Assembly (NCBI GenBank): GCA_963725175.1
Contig: CAVRXH010000006.1
Coordinates: 3,286,001 to 3,350,000, forward strand
Source of the DNA: DASUBV01 sp963725175
GTDB lineage: Bacteria > Actinomycetota > Actinomycetes > Streptosporangiales > Streptosporangiaceae
Direction of reading: 5' to 3'
Length of the DNA: 64,000 nt
Positions 7,536 to 16,956 of the stretch are shown one piece after another (the first letter of the stretch is position 1; each line of letters starts with the position of its first letter). The translations under genes were made by a program, and so were the position numbers. The notes beneath the pieces are model-generated. The model made no database searches, was not told the DNA's origin, and was given only the letters and a program-made list of their open reading frames with translations.

Positions 7536-8591
7536 GTGCGTAATATCGTGGAACGTCCCGTAGCCTTCGACTACGGGTACAACATGCGATGCCCGGAGTG
7601 CCGGTTGATCACGGCCCTGACCGATGTCCAGTACCATCACGGGCTCACTGCGTCGTGCGCCCATTGCAGCCGGACTCTCAGTTTTGACAGGGCCAGGATC
7701 ACGCTCCGCGAAGCTTATGACCCTGTCCTAGATGATGAACAGGCTTGTCGCGTCTACTGGTACCACACCAGCACCGATCCCTCCTGGCCTAGCGGAGATC
7801 ACTTCATGTCGCTGGCACTACAGAATCCTTTGATTGCTGTGATGCCACCAGGAGAAGTCCGCCGCATCCGCTATGCCTTAGAGAATCAGGCACTGCATCT
7901 TGGAACCTATGAGGCAGCAATCGAGTCGATGCTGCGCCGTATGCGCGAGCAGGACGACGCCGGGGCGAATTTTTTTCTCTATCGCACTGCCTTACATCGT
8001 CATGGACTGAAGTTCGAGCGGAACTGGCGTGATGAGAATTCCGAGAACGCTGCGCAGATCACCCAGGCCGACCTCGGAGTTGCTGACGTTGTTAGGTATC
8101 TCAACGTGTTCGAATCACCTGGCTCGATCTCACTGGCGATCCGGCCACGAGCGATTGCCTCTATTCAGAGAATTTCATTGCCCGTCATCGAGATGACTCC
8201 AACGATTTCGCTCCTCCGGGAGATCGCCGACATCCGGGCAAGAATTACCGATATCGAGACTATGCGGTCCGCACGTCTGAGCCGACTTAACGAGCACCGC
8301 CGACAGTTCGCGAGTGGGCGGCACATGACGTTCGCGAGAGCGCCGAATCCCGAGCAGCGCGTCTTGCTTGGGCAAATCGAGAAACTCATTATTGATGAAT
8401 ATCTCTCAGATATCTCGCTGCCCGTACGGGCAGCATTCTCCAGCGCTCTTGATGCCTGGAAATCAGAATACGCAACTTCAAGCGATGCTGTCTACGTCAG
8501 CCAGTTCGCGTCCATGGCTAGGATACTCACACATCCAGAGGAAATCATCCAAGAGATCAGCAATCAGCCCGTAGAGAACCTCCGCATCTGA
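7536..8591 (+). CDS. Hypothetical zinc-ribbon protein, likely cargo
   Basis: The product has about 350 residues and I recognise no family. Near the N-terminus a C-x2-C pair (MRCPECRL) and a second pair 24 residues later (SCAHCSR) form a probable zinc ribbon. The rest is mostly helical with a segment rich in arginine and isoleucine (REIADIRARITDIETMRSAR) that may be a coiled coil. Codon use is visibly less GC-rich than in neighbours, which suggests transfer. GTG 7536 is chosen because a -10 box lies 6 bases upstream; GTG 7500 and 7521 are in frame. Its place between an integrase and a nuclease-like gene suggests element cargo, perhaps defence; this is inference. Confidence 0.65.
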   Translation: MRNIVERPVAFDYGYNMRCPECRLITALTDVQYHHGLTASCAHCSRTLSFDRARITLREAYDPVLDDEQACRVYWYHTSTDPSWPSGDHFMSLALQNPLIAVMPPGEVRRIRYALENQALHLGTYEAAIESMLRRMREQDDAGANFFLYRTALHRHGLKFERNWRDENSENAAQITQADLGVADVVRYLNVFESPGSISLAIRPRAIASIQRISLPVIEMTPTISLLREIADIRARITDIETMRSARLSRLNEHRRQFASGRHMTFARAPNPEQRVLLGQIEKLIIDEYLSDISLPVRAAFSSALDAWKSEYATSSDAVYVSQFASMARILTHPEEIIQEISNQPVENLRI

Positions 8592-8769
8592 CATCTCGTT
8601 TGAGCACTCACTGAGCAGACAGACCAGACGACTTCGGCGCTGGTGATAGCCGCCGGGCTCGTACGCTTATCGACCTGACCAGGCATCGTTGCGAAACTGA
8701 GCGACTGGACGGGGTCGTGCCAGGTCGCGGACGCCCGACGCGGGTCTTCGGTCAGCCGAGTACCGGATT

Positions 8770-11700
8770 CTATTCGTCAACCAGCTTAGGACGAAGTGCT
8801 GCATTCAGCAGTTCCCGAGCCGTTTCGGCAGCGTCTTCAACAGATTTACTCTGCAGATCGGCTGTGAGAGCCTGGAGCACGAACTTGGGGCGGGGCGCCA
8901 GTCCTGGGGGAGTATCCCAGGCCAACTCGGACAGCAGACTGGCGGGGGCGGTCATGCCGATGCCGTGGCATGCCATGAGGGTGGCGACCGCGAGTTCCTG
9001 GTAGCGCATGGTCTGGTAGCTGCGGCTGACGTAGCTGAGTGCGCCGATGAGTGCTGCCTTGCTGATGTCGATAAGGGCGGCCTCGGAGTTACGGCGGGCC
9101 GCGGCGGCAATCTGTTTCCATGGGATGACCCAGTGGGCTTCCTGGTATCGCCACCATCCGGGGCGTGCCAGAGCCGTGTGCGCTGGTCCGCGGGTCCAGC
9201 CGGTGCTGGTGGCGATGGCGGTGATGTCGTCGGCGGTGAGTGGCAGGTCCACTACGTACTCAGTGGCGAGGCTGCGGAAGATGCCAGCCTGGTCTAGCTC
9301 GTTTTGTCGGGTAGCAAGTTCGGAGACGAGGTCAACGAGGCTGAATGCAGGGATGCCTGCCGCGCGTGCTCGCTGCCGCAGCGCGATGTCGTCGCACCAG
9401 AGGGACAGCGTGTTTTCCGCGGCGACTTCGACCGTGTCGGCGGCTGCATCCCGGAGCAGGGCAGGGGATCTTGCCTCCATCGAGGTCGTGAGCGTCTCCA
9501 GCGTCTCGGCCTGCTCGCGTAGCCGGGTCTGCTGGAGAGGGCTGAGGGCACGGCGCTCGGCTGTGCCATCCTGGCGCAGTGCCACGGCATATGTGGAAAT
9601 GCCCAGGCTCCGCATCTGATCGCGGGTGAGCACGGCGTCCATGACGGCGGCGCGCGCGACGATCAGATCTGGCAACTTCGACCGGATGCGTAGCCGGTCG
9701 TTTTCGGCGATCAGACCGAGCAGGTACAGGGACGACAGATCAGCGACGCAGGCTCCGGTCTGGATCGCGCTCCTGGCTGCTGTCTGACCAGCCTGCCTCA
9801 GGCCAGCCTCCAGGTCTGCCGCGGGAAGGATGCCAGCAGGCCGGTTCAGAAGGGCGATGGCGTAGGGGTGCCCGGCAAGGAGGCCGATGTCCGAGAGGCT
9901 CTTCCGACTGGCCTGCACGTCCCGGATGAGCCCCTGGAACTCCGCCGGGTCTGCATGAAAGCGGCGGAGAGCCGCTCGCAGGGAGGCGTCATCGTCGAAT
10001 CCGAGCCGGGCCGCGCTGCCCGAGCGCCGCTCAGCTTGCTCCTCCATCCGCCGGGCCGTTTCTGTCACATCTGCGGAGAATGACTCTCCCGGCCGAGGCG
10101 GGGTATGGAGAACCTCGCGGGCCAGCAAGGCGATGGTCGCGTCGCGGAACTGGCCGTCGGGCTGCCGCTCAGCGATGCCGGCCATGATGGCCGCGTCAGC
10201 CGGCGTGAGCGGGACGCCGAGATGCAGTTCTACCCATAGGTGCGTTTCCTCGTCGCCGGCTGGCTCTGGCTGGTACCTGGCCAGGGCCTCGCGCGCGGCC
10301 GGGATCTTGCTGTCGTAATACAGCGCCTTGATCAGGTTCCAGGCAAGTTCTGGATCGTTCCCGGCGGCGAGGCCCCTGATAGCTAGGTCCGTCGCCCGAG
10401 AGTACTGGTGCTCTTGCGTCTTCCGGCGGACGTACCAGTTGGCTAGCTTGTGCCGTACGTCGGCGGCAAGGGACTCATCACTGACGTGTTTCTCGATCAG
10501 CTCTGCGGCTTTCTCATCGTGGCCGCTCCTGCCATGCAAGTCCATGAGCCGCTGGATAAGGCCGGATTCAGGCCACCGGAGCACCTGACGCTCGGCTTCC
10601 TCTATGGCGCGATCAGGCGGGTCCTCTTGCCTGAGAAGGTCGATAAGCTCGGTCGCGGCGAACGCGGAGCGGGCCGACAGCTCGCGAAGTCGCGCAAGGC
10701 CTAGGTCGAAGTCCTCTGTCCGGGCGCGATACACGGCCCTGAGAATCTCGTAGCTATCTTCGGGCAGGACAGAACGTGCCCGCATCTTGTCAGCCTCGGG
10801 TGGCCAGCAGCCAACTTTGACCAGCGCGGCAATGCAACGGGCAGCCATCGCATCATCTGCGGCTTCCCGCAGCAGGCTCGTCCGTGCCGAGATCAGTTCG
10901 CTGTCTGTCTGACCGTGTCGTTGCGCCTCAACCGTAAGCAACTCGCGGCGGTGCGGGCCGTCGGGGACTCTCTCCATGAAGAACTCGTATGCGTGCCCGT
11001 TGCCGCTGGCCAGGCTGGCCATCGCGCCTAGGCGCGCGACGTCGGGCGACGCAGCTTCGCGATCCAGGGCCTTGCCGCCTTCGGAAGCGGGCAGGGCAGC
11101 CGTCACCGCAGCGGTCATTTCATCGGCAGCGATATGGACGTCGACGATAAGCGCCACGGCTTGATGGCTCGGGCCGTCCCAGCGTCGCAGTTCGTCGGCT
11201 GCGGCCTGCGCGTACCCCAGTGCTCGCCGGAACTCGCGGCGCGACATGTCCCCGGTCAGCGCCCTGAGGTGAATCTGCCGGGCCAAGGCCAGCCAAAGAC
11301 GGGCGTCCCTGGGTCCGACAGCCGCCACAGCTCGCTCCGCGAACCGGACAGCCGTATCCGGCTCGCCACGGCGCGTCGCCATCTCGGAAAGGAAGTTCAG
11401 CGCATAGGGCTCACCGTCGAGCGTCTCAGGATCAGCGCTGCCGACCGAGGGCGGGATCACGGCGGGTGCGGCATCCCCCTCGGGGATTTCAAGCATGCTC
11501 AGCCCGATGTCGGCGATCATCACCGCGCCTTGTTCACGGGCGCGCTGCAGGTGAGCGCGTGCAGTGCCGCGGTCAATTGGCGTCGCTGCCTGTCCTGCGC
11601 ATGCCCAGGCACGGGCGGAACGCGGCCCGTCAGCTTGCGCTGCCAGCTCGAAGGCGCTGCCCGCCTCGGCCAGGAAGCCGTGCTGATCCGCATATGCACC

Positions 11701-12465
11701 GACAGCTGACCATAGGTCCTGGGCAGCGGCGCTCTGGGCGAGCCATGATGGCCTGGCCGCGACTAGAGAAGCCGCCGTCATCCCAGGAAGGTCCCGGCCG
11801 TCGCAGAGCCGCTCAGCAAGACGCGCCGCACCGAGGCGGTCAACAGCCCCCGCACGCTGGATAGGACTCACCGCTGACGCCGGCAGCGAGTCGCAGTAGC
11901 CGGGGAGCAGTTCCAGCAGGCCTTCCCGCCGTCCTGCCAGGCGCAGAAGCGCCTCCTGAGCGCTGCCGTCCAGCGGCTGGCTCCTAGGGATGACGACCGA
12001 GAATCCCTGCTCATGCTCGGTTGCTGTCTTGGTGGAGATGACCTGCCAGAAAGCGCGCCGGTTCGGGTCCACCAAGACCACGATGACGGGCAGCGAATGC
12101 CCGAGCCAGTACGCCAGGTGATGGTTGCTGTCTCGGAAGGTCCAGCCCTCGCCTCCACTTGGCTCGCCAAAATAGGAGCTACCGCCCTTAACCTGCAGAC
12201 CGATGAGCCGACCGCTCACCAGAGCGTCCGCATCCACCACCTCTATCTGCGCATCAACCCCGTAGTCAGGAAGCCCCGCTCCACGGAAGATCCAGCCCAG
12301 ATCGTCCTCGACGATGTCAGCGACGCGCCGCACCGCCCGGCCTTCTGACGACTGCGTGTCGCCGCGCCGCATGCCGGGCGAAGCGCTGGCCCTGCTCGCC
12401 AGATCCTGACCCACCCTCTGCTCCCGTTGTACGTGGTCGCCCATAACCAACGATCCGTTAACCAC
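8770..12465 (-). CDS. DUF4365 nuclease-fold, helical-repeat and PIN-like protein
   Basis: This 1231-residue protein has three parts. Residues about 40-190 resemble DUF4365, with PD-(D/E)xK-like residues D71, E75 and Q-V-K93 (DYGVDAQIEV...GLQVKGG). Residues about 200-880 form a long run of TPR-like helical repeats (for example ATRRGEPDTAVRFAERAVA). Residues about 900-1080 look like a PIN domain: VADLSSLYLLGLI, then LWCDDIALRQRARAAGIPAF with adjacent aspartates. It could combine DNA and RNA cleavage under a repeat-domain sensor, as in abortive-infection proteins; function is inferred. It is single-gene, transcribed toward the integrase. The N-terminal start is uncertain by up to 32 codons. Confidence 0.7.
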   Translation of the reverse strand: MVNGSLVMGDHVQREQRVGQDLASRASASPGMRRGDTQSSEGRAVRRVADIVEDDLGWIFRGAGLPDYGVDAQIEVVDADALVSGRLIGLQVKGGSSYFGEPSGGEGWTFRDSNHHLAYWLGHSLPVIVVLVDPNRRAFWQVISTKTATEHEQGFSVVIPRSQPLDGSAQEALLRLAGRREGLLELLPGYCDSLPASAVSPIQRAGAVDRLGAARLAERLCDGRDLPGMTAASLVAARPSWLAQSAAAQDLWSAVGAYADQHGFLAEAGSAFELAAQADGPRSARAWACAGQAATPIDRGTARAHLQRAREQGAVMIADIGLSMLEIPEGDAAPAVIPPSVGSADPETLDGEPYALNFLSEMATRRGEPDTAVRFAERAVAAVGPRDARLWLALARQIHLRALTGDMSRREFRRALGYAQAAADELRRWDGPSHQAVALIVDVHIAADEMTAAVTAALPASEGGKALDREAASPDVARLGAMASLASGNGHAYEFFMERVPDGPHRRELLTVEAQRHGQTDSELISARTSLLREAADDAMAARCIAALVKVGCWPPEADKMRARSVLPEDSYEILRAVYRARTEDFDLGLARLRELSARSAFAATELIDLLRQEDPPDRAIEEAERQVLRWPESGLIQRLMDLHGRSGHDEKAAELIEKHVSDESLAADVRHKLANWYVRRKTQEHQYSRATDLAIRGLAAGNDPELAWNLIKALYYDSKIPAAREALARYQPEPAGDEETHLWVELHLGVPLTPADAAIMAGIAERQPDGQFRDATIALLAREVLHTPPRPGESFSADVTETARRMEEQAERRSGSAARLGFDDDASLRAALRRFHADPAEFQGLIRDVQASRKSLSDIGLLAGHPYAIALLNRPAGILPAADLEAGLRQAGQTAARSAIQTGACVADLSSLYLLGLIAENDRLRIRSKLPDLIVARAAVMDAVLTRDQMRSLGISTYAVALRQDGTAERRALSPLQQTRLREQAETLETLTTSMEARSPALLRDAAADTVEVAAENTLSLWCDDIALRQRARAAGIPAFSLVDLVSELATRQNELDQAGIFRSLATEYVVDLPLTADDITAIATSTGWTRGPAHTALARPGWWRYQEAHWVIPWKQIAAAARRNSEAALIDISKAALIGALSYVSRSYQTMRYQELAVATLMACHGIGMTAPASLLSELAWDTPPGLAPRPKFVLQALTADLQSKSVEDAAETARELLNAALRPKLVDE

Positions 12466-12560
12466 GTCGCGCTTAGTGAACTGCCCCGGAGCTTCGGGGG
12501 CACCTTAGAGGGTATTACCCTGGATCGGCAAGCTTCGGGGCCGCCGCGTGGCGAGTCGTA

Positions 12561-12590
12561 TTGCGTTTCTGCGGTCGGCCGGGCTATCAA
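12561..12590 (+). promoter_or_regulatory. Promoter for a leaderless small-protein gene
   Basis: TTGCGT (12561-12566) and TATCAA (12585-12590) are separated by 18 bases. The -10 box ends 6 bases before ATG 12597, so the transcript would begin at the start codon. No ribosome-binding site is present, in agreement. Confidence 0.5.
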
Positions 12591-12596
12591 TCTGGA

Positions 12597-13091
12597 ATGA
12601 ACTGGGATGGGCTTGGCAACTCAGTGGTTGGCGGCATCCTCGGCGGAGGTGTCACCGGTACCGTGGCATGGCTGCGCTTCCGCGCCGACCGCAGGCAGGC
12701 CCGTGAAGACCGGCAGTACCAGGATGCGGAAATTGTGGCCGAGGCCCGCCAGTTGCTGATCGACGTCCTGCCGGAACGGCGAGGATTCAACATGTCTCCG
12801 GACCCTGCTGCTGAGGGCAAGACGTGGGCAACGCTAAACGAGCGCATGCAGCAGATCAGTAGGCGGCTGTTGTGGCTGGCGGCTGGCCGACAGTCCCCAG
12901 CTGTCACTCTGCGTGCAAGCAAGCTGTCCAGTGCACTGCACCGGGCCGTGACCGCCACGGAGTGGCACATCCGCGACCTGCAAGCGCACCGCGATCCTCT
13001 TCCGACGCTGGAGCGAGCCCAGGCGGCGCACGGCGAAGCCGAGGCCTTGACTGGCCAACTAGAGCAAGCGATCAAGGATGCCGGGCGCTAG
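12597..13091 (+). CDS. Hypothetical membrane-anchored protein
   Basis: The product has 164 residues. One N-terminal hydrophobic segment (GNSVVGGILGGGVTGTVAWL) is followed by a basic stretch (RFRADRRQAREDRQ) and a helical cytoplasmic domain, so the N-terminus is probably outside and the bulk inside. It diverges from the DUF4365-PIN gene over a 131-base promoter region. The two could form a defence pair with an anchored partner, but nothing in the sequence proves it. No family recognised. Confidence 0.6.
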   Translation: MNWDGLGNSVVGGILGGGVTGTVAWLRFRADRRQAREDRQYQDAEIVAEARQLLIDVLPERRGFNMSPDPAAEGKTWATLNERMQQISRRLLWLAAGRQSPAVTLRASKLSSALHRAVTATEWHIRDLQAHRDPLPTLERAQAAHGEAEALTGQLEQAIKDAGR

Positions 13092-13165
13092 CCTGCCAGG
13101 CCATCCAGCTACGACGCACTGGCATTGAGGCTTCGCTAGGCCGCTGCCCATGACGGCCAGCCCCG

Positions 13166-13426
13166 TCAGGCGGGCGACTGGTCCTCGGGCTCGGCCCCCT
13201 GCGCGGCCCGGAGGACGACCTGGTACTCCTCGCAGTCCACCGCATGCCATTCGCGCACAAACACCTGGCCGCTGTCGTCCAGGATGGCCTCCGCGTGCCA
13301 GGGCAGGCAGGACTGGCAGGGCCAGATCGGGTAGGGCGTCCCGTCGTCCATCTCGGCCGCGAGGTCCACCGACCCGATCGGGGCGGAATAAGTGGTGTTC
13401 GGCTTGCGCGGCGGCCTGGTGCTCAC
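13166..13426 (-). CDS. Small cysteine-containing conserved-looking protein
   Basis: This 86-residue product has the segment PIWPCQSCLPWHAEAILDDS followed by FVREWHAVDCEEYQ. The C-x2-C, histidines and third cysteine could bind zinc. The internal periodicity and acidic-aromatic composition look like a real protein, whereas the other five frames do not. It starts with GTG and lacks a strong ribosome-binding site. Function unknown; it lies in a run of small genes within the accessory region. Confidence 0.55.
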   Translation of the reverse strand: MSTRPPRKPNTTYSAPIGSVDLAAEMDDGTPYPIWPCQSCLPWHAEAILDDSGQVFVREWHAVDCEEYQVVLRAAQGAEPEDQSPA

Positions 13427-13677
13427 CCCCGTCAGTATTCACCAGCTGGCCGCGCGGTCTTGGAGACTCAGCAGCAGCCAGCTTGCGAATTCTCGTGCTG
13501 GCTGGCGTACCACGCTGAAAGGCACACTCCTCGATGTCCTCTTTGCGCGGGCCGAGCACGGTTCGCTGCCCATCGCGCTGGTACCGGCGCGCCACGATCC
13601 CGAGAGCAGAGCTGGCAGCCGGGGCGGGCCGACAGGTAAGGTCCTCGGTGGTTACTTTTAGTGAAAGGACGATTACT

Positions 13678-13890
13678 ATGGCGAAGAACTATGCGACGGC
13701 GGAGTTCTATTCGCAGGGAAGCATCACCAGCGGAGCCAACGCAGGCAGCAGCTTGGAGAGTTACATCGCCCGGTGTGACGCCTGCAAGTACGGCGGCCAG
13801 CCGGCTCGCTCACGGCAGGCAACCCAGGGAGAGGCCGACGCGCACAACGCCGAGCATCACCCGGAGATCGGAGGGGCCGCCCAGCCGTAG
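13678..13890 (+). CDS. Small C-x2-C protein
   Basis: A 70-residue product starting MAKNYATAEFYSQG. It carries a C-x2-C pair (RCDACKYGG) and a histidine-rich C-terminal half (AHNAEHHPE), so it may bind one metal ion. AAAGGAC at 13662-13668 is a plausible ribosome-binding site 9 bases before ATG 13678; this chooses the start over longer in-frame versions. The preceding sequence (GTTACTTTTAG) is AT-rich and may be the promoter. No family recognised. Confidence 0.6.
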   Translation: MAKNYATAEFYSQGSITSGANAGSSLESYIARCDACKYGGQPARSRQATQGEADAHNAEHHPEIGGAAQP

Positions 13891-13981
13891 TCAGTGGGGG
13901 CGGCTACGCGGTCAGCGAACTGGCTAACCGGTGCGGCCGGACGTATCCCGCCATGACCGCTGTGCCAGTAGTTTCCTGGTC

Positions 13982-14326
13982 ATGAACCCCGACAACATGT
14001 CCGACCAGCCGACGTCGGCGGAAGGGGACGCCGCGCTCGCGGCTGCCGTCACCCTCCTGCGCAGGTTCGCTACCGGCCAGCTCGCCATGCCGGACAACGA
14101 CAGCACGCAGTCCGACTACCTCAAGGCCGGCCTCCAGCTGGCCGCGTTCATCGACGGCTTCGGCCGGCCGGGTCCGCAGCCGGACAGGGGAGCGGCGGCA
14201 GCCATGCTCCTGCTCCTGCTGAATAACGCTTGGCCGCTCCCGGCCGATCTCGACCCGGTGCCCGGACGACTCCAGAGCAGCCTGGCCACGATGATGGACA
14301 GCGTTCGTAAGGACTTCAACCAATAA
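13982..14326 (+). CDS. Small hypothetical helical protein
   Basis: The 114-residue product is soluble and mostly helical (AALAAAVTLLRRFATGQ, SDYLKAGLQLAAFIDGF). TAGTTT at 13969-13974 ends 7 bases before ATG 13982 and no ribosome-binding site is visible, so a leaderless transcript is likely. It belongs to the run of small cargo-like genes between 13.1 and 14.8 kb. No family recognised. Confidence 0.55.
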   Translation: MNPDNMSDQPTSAEGDAALAAAVTLLRRFATGQLAMPDNDSTQSDYLKAGLQLAAFIDGFGRPGPQPDRGAAAAMLLLLLNNAWPLPADLDPVPGRLQSSLATMMDSVRKDFNQ

Positions 14327-14463
14327 GCCGGGGCCTGATATCTCCAGGCGTTGGCCAATTCATTAGCCCGCTGACCTGTGGCTATCATTCCTCATGCGCT
14401 TTCTGCATGGCCTCGCTAGAGTACGGCACTGTTCAGATTGGCTTTAGGGGAAGGAGCCCGATC

Positions 14464-14790
14464 ATGTCATTTGACTGCCAGAAGTGGATCGACGGAGCAG
14501 CCGATGAGCGGATGGCCGAGGCCGACCAGGGCGGCTGGGACCTCGACCGGACGCTCGCCGTCAGGCTGCCGACGGAGGTGGTCAGGGCCAGCGTCGCGGC
14601 CATCACTTGGGAGGACGGCAAGCCAGTCCAGCTGGAATTCACCGCGCAACTGCGGGACGGCACCGAGTTCAGGGCAGTCAGGGTCGTGCCCGTGCGGCCC
14701 GAGCCCGGCCAGCCGGGCGTGAACGGCTTCGTCCGTGCTGCTGATGACCGGCATGCGGCTATCTCGCCGACTGCGCCCAGCCAGCCGTAG
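14464..14790 (+). CDS. Small hypothetical protein
   Basis: A 108-residue acidic, strand-rich product (VRASVAAITWEDGKPVQLEF, then RDGTEFRAVRVVPVRPE) that could be a small beta-barrel. GGAAGGAG lies a few bases upstream of ATG 14464 and fixes the start. A lightly GC-depleted promoter-like stretch precedes it. I recognise no family. Confidence 0.6.
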   Translation: MSFDCQKWIDGAADERMAEADQGGWDLDRTLAVRLPTEVVRASVAAITWEDGKPVQLEFTAQLRDGTEFRAVRVVPVRPEPGQPGVNGFVRAADDRHAAISPTAPSQP

Positions 14791-15219
14791 CCAGCGAGGC
14801 GCAGTTTGGATGCCTGCTGATCGAGTATTTATTCGTGAGTTGGACGGCGCATAGTCCCAGTTCGGAGTACGCGGCGTGGCCGACTAGCGGCGCTCGTATT
14901 TGCGCACACGGCTCCGGAGGCCGCCCTAGTGGCGTGCCTAAACGGGCCGCTGAGCTGCTAGCACTGGCCCTCAGCGCAACGGCTGGGAGAAGCAGTTCCG
15001 CACATGTTCCGGATCAAGGTCGGCGCACGCCCAGGTGGCTCGATGGCAAGCTGACCCGGACCGCAGAGATCGTCAGCGAACGAGGGCAGGAAGCGGCGCG
15101 GCAGCATGAACACCAGCTTGGAAGGCTGCGGCGCGTAGCGGCCTGAGCTGCTGGCACCCAGGTCAGGGCACGTTCACCAATCACCGTGAGTGCCCCTGAA
15201 GCACCGTCGCTGACGGTCT
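14791..15219. other. Non-coding spacer containing a tRNA-core repeat
   Basis: No convincing gene is visible between the small hypothetical gene and the insertion sequence. The frame 14835-15146 includes antisense tRNA sequence (RICAHGSGG) and is not credible. The only feature seen is the 23-bp tRNA-Arg core at 14901-14923. Confidence 0.5.
14901..14923 (-). repeat. 23-bp direct repeat of tRNA-Arg anticodon core (att-like)
   Basis: These 23 bases are identical to 20841-20863, where they form the anticodon loop, 3' anticodon stem and variable region of a tRNA-Arg(CCG)-like sequence. The match stops before the T arm on one side and before the D arm on the other. A shared tRNA core in the same orientation is what a tyrosine integrase crossover leaves behind, so this may be an attachment site; the missing T arm argues for decay or a different origin. 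Confidence 0.5.
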
Positions 15220-15235
15220 GACCTGACTCGTGCCA
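15220..15235 (+). repeat. Left terminal inverted repeat of the IS
   Basis: GACCTGACTCGTGCCA, the exact reverse complement of 16957-16972. Confidence 0.85.
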
Positions 15236-15336
15236 CCCTCGTGGCCGGTAGTGATCGCGGGTGGTTGACCTGCTGACTCGCTTCGCGATTGCGTGCGATG
15301 TGGTCACTAAGAACCTTGCCGTGGAAGCCTTCGGGG

Positions 15337-16951
15337 GTGGTCTCACGTTTTGTGCGCAAGGTCCGCACGGCCTCAGGGGCGGTCGCGGTTCAGGTCGTCA
15401 CGCGCCGGGGCCGGCAAGTCGAGCGGGTCGATCACGTGGGGTCCGCCCATACCGACGCCGAGCTCGCGTTGCTGCTGGCGGCGGCGAGTGAGCGGCTGTC
15501 CCCGGGGCAGGGTGTCCTGGATCTGGGGAACCTGCCGGTGGTTCCTGCGCGGATGGACGAGGTCGCGGACTGGACTGCCGAACCGGAGTTGCCTCTGCAG
15601 CCGGCGACGCCAGCGGCCGGCGGGCGCCGGGGCCGGCGGGCGCCCCGTCGCCGTCTCTGCGGGCGGGCGGGTCACAGGGACGTCCGCTGATCTGCTCTGG
15701 GCGGTCTTGACCGGCGCGTATGCACGGCTGGGGTTCGACGTCCTGGACGATGACGGGTTCCGCGCGATGGTCCTGGCACGCATCGTGGAGCCGACCTCCA
15801 AGGCCGAGGTCGTGCGGGTCCTGGATGAGATCGGCGCACCGGCCGTGAGCCTGCGCACCTTGTTCCGGTCTCTGGCCCGCTCGCGGGCCCGTGACTACCG
15901 CGGGCAGCTGTCCGCGGCCGCCTGGGCGCACTCGGTCCGCACGAGCGGCACCGCCGCCCTGGTGCTCTACGACGTGACGACGCTGCACTTCGAGCGCGGC
16001 GACGAGGACGAGCTGCGCATGGTCGGGGTGAGCAAGGAGCACCGGGTCGACCCGCAGGTCCAGGTTGGGCTCTTGGTGGACCCGGGCGGGTTCCCGCTGG
16101 AGGTGCACCTGTTCGAGGGCAACAAGGCCGAGACCACCGCCCTGATCCCGGTCCTGAGCGCGTTCGCGCAGCGCCATGGCGTGCGAGACATGGTCGTGGT
16201 CGCTGATGCCGGGATGCTGTCGGCGGCGAACCTGAACGCGCTGGAGGACGCCGGGTTCGGCTTCATCGTCGGCTGGCGGATCACCAGTGCCCCTTACGAC
16301 CTGGCCGGGCACTTCCAACGGCACGGCAGCTACTTCACCGACGGGCAGGTCCTGGAGTCGGCCCGGCAGATGGGCACGGGCAAGGCCGCCCGGGTCCGGC
16401 GGGTGGTCTGCCAGTGGAAGTTCAAGCGCGAGCAGCACGACAACAAGGCCGTCAACGCCATGATCGAGCGTGCGGAGAAGATCGCCGACGGCCGGGCGCC
16501 GCTGAGGAAGGCACGGTTCCTGAAGGTCACAGATGCCACCACCGAGCTCGACCAGGTCACGATTGACCGGGCCCGCCAGCTCGCCGGCCTGAAGGGCTAC
16601 GTCACCAGCCTGCCCGCCTCGAAGATGGACGGTGCCGCGGTCATCACTGCCTGCCACGACCTTTGGAGGGTGAAGCAGTCACTCCGCATGACCAAGGGCG
16701 ACCTGCGGGCCCGGCCGGTGTTCCACCATCAGCGTGAGGCCATCGAGGCCCGCCTGACCGTCGTGTTCGCTGCCCTGGCCGTGGCCCGTCACCTGCAGGA
16801 CGCCACCGGCATCAGCATCAAGAAGATCGTCCAGGCCCTGCGCACGGCACGCTCAGCGACCATTGAGATCAACGGCCAGCGCCTCACCCTCGACCCCGAT
16901 CTCACCGACACCGCCCGCGACATCCTCAAGCGGCTCGAAACAGGTCACTAA
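15337..16951 (+). pseudogene. IS1634-family transposase, frameshifted
   Basis: The N-terminal part is in one frame from GTG 15337 (VRKVRTASGAVAVQVV, HVGSAHTDAELALLL). The catalytic part continues in the next frame from about 15665 (TSADLLWAVLTGAYARLGFD, ARIVEPTSKAEVVRVL). It includes a DDE-type core: LVLYDVTTLHFE, VVVADAGMLSAANL and a C-terminal glutamate region. The shift falls in a GC-rich repeat-like stretch at 15600-15660. It could be inactivating, a programmed frameshift, or a sequence error. The protein would cut and join the element's ends. Confidence 0.8.
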
Positions 16952-16956
16952 TCGAT

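Noticed and set aside
14835..15146. ORF containing RICAHGSGG
   Set aside because: This peptide is what antisense tRNA-Arg core sequence encodes; it is a known type of spurious ORF.
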